Source: Balneolaceae bacterium | GTDB lineage: Bacteria; Bacteroidota; Rhodothermia; Balneolales; Balneolaceae | Assembly (NCBI GenBank): GCA_034521495.1 | Contig: JAXHMK010000004.1 | Coordinates: 372,001-436,000, forward strand | Length of the DNA: 64,000 nt | Direction: 5' to 3' | Part shown: piece by piece, positions 61,534 to 64,000 of the stretch | Numbering within the stretch: the first letter of the stretch is position 1 | How the letters are laid out: each line of letters begins with the position of its first letter | Translations under genes and position numbers: made by a program | The notes under the pieces: model-generated | Told to the model about the DNA's origin: nothing | Database searches by the model: none | Seen by the model: the letters and a program-made list of their open reading frames with translations, nothing else

Positions 61534-64000
61534 ATGTCAAATTTCAAATTTCTTGATAAAGATTGGCCGGAGTTTTCGGGAGACGCAAAAGCAGTTGAGC
61601 GTCTTGTTACTTTTGATCCGCGCGGAGCATGCGGCCGGGCCAGGCATCTTATTGAACAGGTGGTTCTCTGGATGTATGAACATGATGAAGATTTGACGCT
61701 TCCCTTCGATACCAGCCTGTACAATATCACCGATGATATCACTTTCAAGAAAATTGTAGGCTACACGGTTTACAACAAAATTAATGTGATTCGGAAGAGC
61801 GGTAACCTTGCACTGCATGAAAAGAAACGAATCACAGAAGAGGATGCGCTGCGCATTTGCAAGGAAGTTTTTCATGTGATGTACTGGTTATACCGGACCT
61901 ACACCACAGACGATCAACCAAAGCCGGAACTTAAATTTCAGGCAGATCTGGTTCCAAGGATTGATGATCAGCCGAAAATATCTCACGACGATCTGGAAGC
62001 TCTGAAAAAGGAGATGGAGGAGGAGGCTGACAAACTTCGGGAGCTTCAACAGTCCCTCAAAGATAAAGATGAAAAGCTTGAGCAGCGCAATCGGGAGATC
62101 AAACAGATGCGGCTTCAAACCCGCAAGTTCGCAGATAATCACGATTATAATGAGGCCGAAACCAGGGAGCTTCTGATTGATGTGATGCTTCGGGAATCCG
62201 GTTGGGATCCGGCGAAAAGAGACGTTCGGGAGTACAAAGTGGAAGGCATGCCAAACGATTCGGGAATTGGGTACGTGGACTATGTGCTGTGGAATGACGA
62301 TGGCAAACCACTGGCATTGGTGGAAGCGAAACGAACGACACGAAATTATGAGGAAGGCCAACACCAGGCAAAGCTTTATGCGAATTGTTTGGAGAAGCGA
62401 TTTGGTGTTCGTCCCATCATATTCTTGTCGAATGGGTATGAGATCTGGATCTGGGATGACGGTGAATATCCGCCGAGAAAAATTTTAGGTTTTTATACCA
62501 AAGACAGTCTTCAAACACTGTTCTTTCAAAAGAAGAACAAAGAGCCTCTGCATAAAGCCGATATTAACCATGATATTACAGAACGTTATTATCAGATTGG
62601 AGCCATTCGGCGGGTAGGTGAGCGATTCCAGGAAGGTCACCGGCGCGCACTGTTAGTGATGGCTACCGGTACCGGAAAAACACGAACATCTATTTCCATT
62701 TCGAATATGTTGCTTCAGAACAGGTGGGCGAAGCGTATTCTATTCCTGGCCGATCGGAATGCGTTGGTCAGGCAGGCGTACAGAGCGTATGCAAACCATC
62801 TTCCGTCAGTTCCGATTGTTAATCTTGTTGAAGAGAAAGACGATACGGCAGCTAAAGTAGTATTTTCGACCTATCCGACTATGTTAAATCAAATTGAGAA
62901 TCTGGAAGAAGGCCAGCGAAAATTTGATCCGGGATACTTTGATCTTGTCATTATTGACGAAGCGCACCGCAGTGTGTATAACAAGTACAAAGCTATCTTT
63001 CACTATTTCGATTCGCTGCTGCTTGGTTTGACGGCTACGCCTAAAGAAGATGTGGATCATGATACCTATGAACTTTTTAATACCGAACAGGGGAATCCTA
63101 CTTTTGCATATGGCTTGGAACAAGCTGTAGAGGACAAATATTTACGACCGCCAAAGAAGATCTCTGTTCTTGGTAAATTTCTGACTGAGGGAATCAAGTA
63201 TGATGATCTGTCTGAAGAAGAAAAGAAGCAATACGATGATCTGTTAGCAGACGACGAAACCGGCGCCATTCCGGACCACATTGATGCTTCACAACTCAAT
63301 AAGTGGTTGTTCAATGAGGACACGGTGGAGAAAGTCATTAAGCAGCTCATGGAAGATGGGTTAAAAGTAGAAGGTGGAGATCGGTTGGGAGATACCATCA
63401 TTTTTGCCAAGAACCACAAGCACGCCGTGTTTATTCAACAGGTCTTTGATAAGAACTATCCACACTATGCCGGTCATTTTGCACAGGTCATCGATAATAA
63501 AGTGGAAAAATCACAGGATCTGATCGATAAGTTTTGCTCCTCTGAACATAAAAATCCAACGATTGCCATTTCTGTGGATATGATGGATACGGGGATCGAT
63601 GCGCCCGATGTGGTCAATCTTGTGTTTTTCAAACCGGTTCGTTCGAAGACAAAATTTAACCAGATGATTGGCCGCGGAACTCGCTTTCGTCCTGATCTTT
63701 TTGGTCCTGGTGAAGACAAGAAATATTTCCTGATCTTTGATTACTGTGGCAACTTCGAGTTTTTTGATCAAAATCCGGATGGGTATGAAACTGCTGCTGG
63801 GCCGTCCGTTAGTGCTCAGATTTTTGAAAAAAGGTTATTGCTCACTGCCAAATTAAAGAACGAGCCCTATAAACATGATGAAGAGTTACAGGAGTACAGA
63901 AAAACTTTGCTGGACCAACTTCATCAGCAAGTCTCAAACCTGGAAAGGCAAAGTGTTCAGGTTCGTCCACACCTCAAATTAGTTCACAAACTGGAGGACA
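61534..64000 (+). CDS. hsdR: type I restriction endonuclease subunit R (partial, C-terminus outside window)
   Basis: Open from ATG 61,534 (MSNFKFLDKDWPEFSGDAKA) to the window end, 822 residues seen. An N-terminal DUF4145-like helical region (20-110) and a coiled segment (150-185) come first. The nuclease domain reads GIGYVDYVLWNDDGKPLALVEAKRT (PD-D/ExK). Helicase motifs: ALLVMATGTGKTRTSI (Walker A), LVIIDEAHRS (DEAH), LLGLTATPKED and KFNQMIGRGTRFRPD (motif VI). It translocates and cuts unmethylated DNA with hsdM and hsdS. This subunit is intact in frame, unlike hsdM and hsdS. Confidence 0.95.
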   Translation, partial: MSNFKFLDKDWPEFSGDAKAVERLVTFDPRGACGRARHLIEQVVLWMYEHDEDLTLPFDTSLYNITDDITFKKIVGYTVYNKINVIRKSGNLALHEKKRITEEDALRICKEVFHVMYWLYRTYTTDDQPKPELKFQADLVPRIDDQPKISHDDLEALKKEMEEEADKLRELQQSLKDKDEKLEQRNREIKQMRLQTRKFADNHDYNEAETRELLIDVMLRESGWDPAKRDVREYKVEGMPNDSGIGYVDYVLWNDDGKPLALVEAKRTTRNYEEGQHQAKLYANCLEKRFGVRPIIFLSNGYEIWIWDDGEYPPRKILGFYTKDSLQTLFFQKKNKEPLHKADINHDITERYYQIGAIRRVGERFQEGHRRALLVMATGTGKTRTSISISNMLLQNRWAKRILFLADRNALVRQAYRAYANHLPSVPIVNLVEEKDDTAAKVVFSTYPTMLNQIENLEEGQRKFDPGYFDLVIIDEAHRSVYNKYKAIFHYFDSLLLGLTATPKEDVDHDTYELFNTEQGNPTFAYGLEQAVEDKYLRPPKKISVLGKFLTEGIKYDDLSEEEKKQYDDLLADDETGAIPDHIDASQLNKWLFNEDTVEKVIKQLMEDGLKVEGGDRLGDTIIFAKNHKHAVFIQQVFDKNYPHYAGHFAQVIDNKVEKSQDLIDKFCSSEHKNPTIAISVDMMDTGIDAPDVVNLVFFKPVRSKTKFNQMIGRGTRFRPDLFGPGEDKKYFLIFDYCGNFEFFDQNPDGYETAAGPSVSAQIFEKRLLLTAKLKNEPYKHDEELQEYRKTLLDQLHQQVSNLERQSVQVRPHLKLVHKLED

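Noticed and set aside
1-64000. CRISPR array
   Set aside because: Repeats in the window are hairpin families or mobile elements at scattered sites; none shows regular 30-40 base spacing with unique spacers, and no cas gene is seen.

Overview
The window reads as a chromosomal segment of a mid-GC Gram-negative bacterium of the Bacteroidota / Rhodothermota / Balneolota group, most likely a Balneolaceae relative. This is an inference from gene content and style: long E/A/K-rich tail on ribosomal protein S16, secreted lipoproteins with short lipoboxes, NUDIX-type arabinose regulator, SSS sugar symporter, FabI, and dense intergenic hairpin families. No rRNA or other species marker is present.

Layout. 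1-4,060: accessory zone with a partial Tat-exported aldo/keto reductase, decayed XRE and MazE/AbrB antitoxin genes, a frameshifted secreted protein and a possible nuclease. 4,250-17,300: aldo/keto reductase, Mut7-C protein, broken sulfatase, tandem sorbosone-dehydrogenase-like lipoproteins, SIMPL protein, secreted esterase/peptidase, a 2OG-oxygenase gene with an internal stop, and a two-gene unit of APH-like kinase plus divergent enolase. 17,400-23,460: membrane protein with XRE regulator, DUF2914 protein, purM, a secreted phosphatase-fold nuclease, an AT-rich DnaA-box cluster (possible oriC), dtd and a phosphatase-superfamily protein. 23,800-28,600: translation block ffh, rpsP, rimM, trmD, rplS, adk. 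28,900-31,060: cupin and two ferritin-like proteins. 31,800-41,170: L-arabinose utilisation cluster (mutarotase, GH51 arabinofuranosidase, AraR-like regulator, araB, araD, araA, symporter). 41,500-44,400: twin cold-shock genes with duplicated leaders, then an anti-sigma/sigma pair. 44,750-53,130: fabI, ruvC, ruvA, PhoB/PhoR-like two-component pair, manC, MBL hydrolase, an outer-membrane protein, glutathione peroxidase. 53,270-53,970: tRNA-Asp with two tRNA-like relics upstream and a GIY-YIG gene bracketed by 33-bp copies of the tRNA 3' end. 54,300-64,000: a type I restriction-modification island (hsdM, hsdS, hsdR) carrying a DUF433/PIN-like toxin-antitoxin pair and a Fic protein.

Two features stand out across the window. 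First, intergenic DNA is filled with repeat families. One is a 126-bp element present three times with terminal inverted repeats and a different short target duplication at each site, so it has moved. Others are hairpin families, one of which forms the 3' end of a gene. Second, many genes are broken by one base, and where the repair is clear it is usually an extra base; this includes three of the arabinose genes and the whole hsdM/hsdS pair. That pattern fits uncorrected insertion errors in the assembly at least as well as gene decay, so the broken genes should be read as possibly functional.
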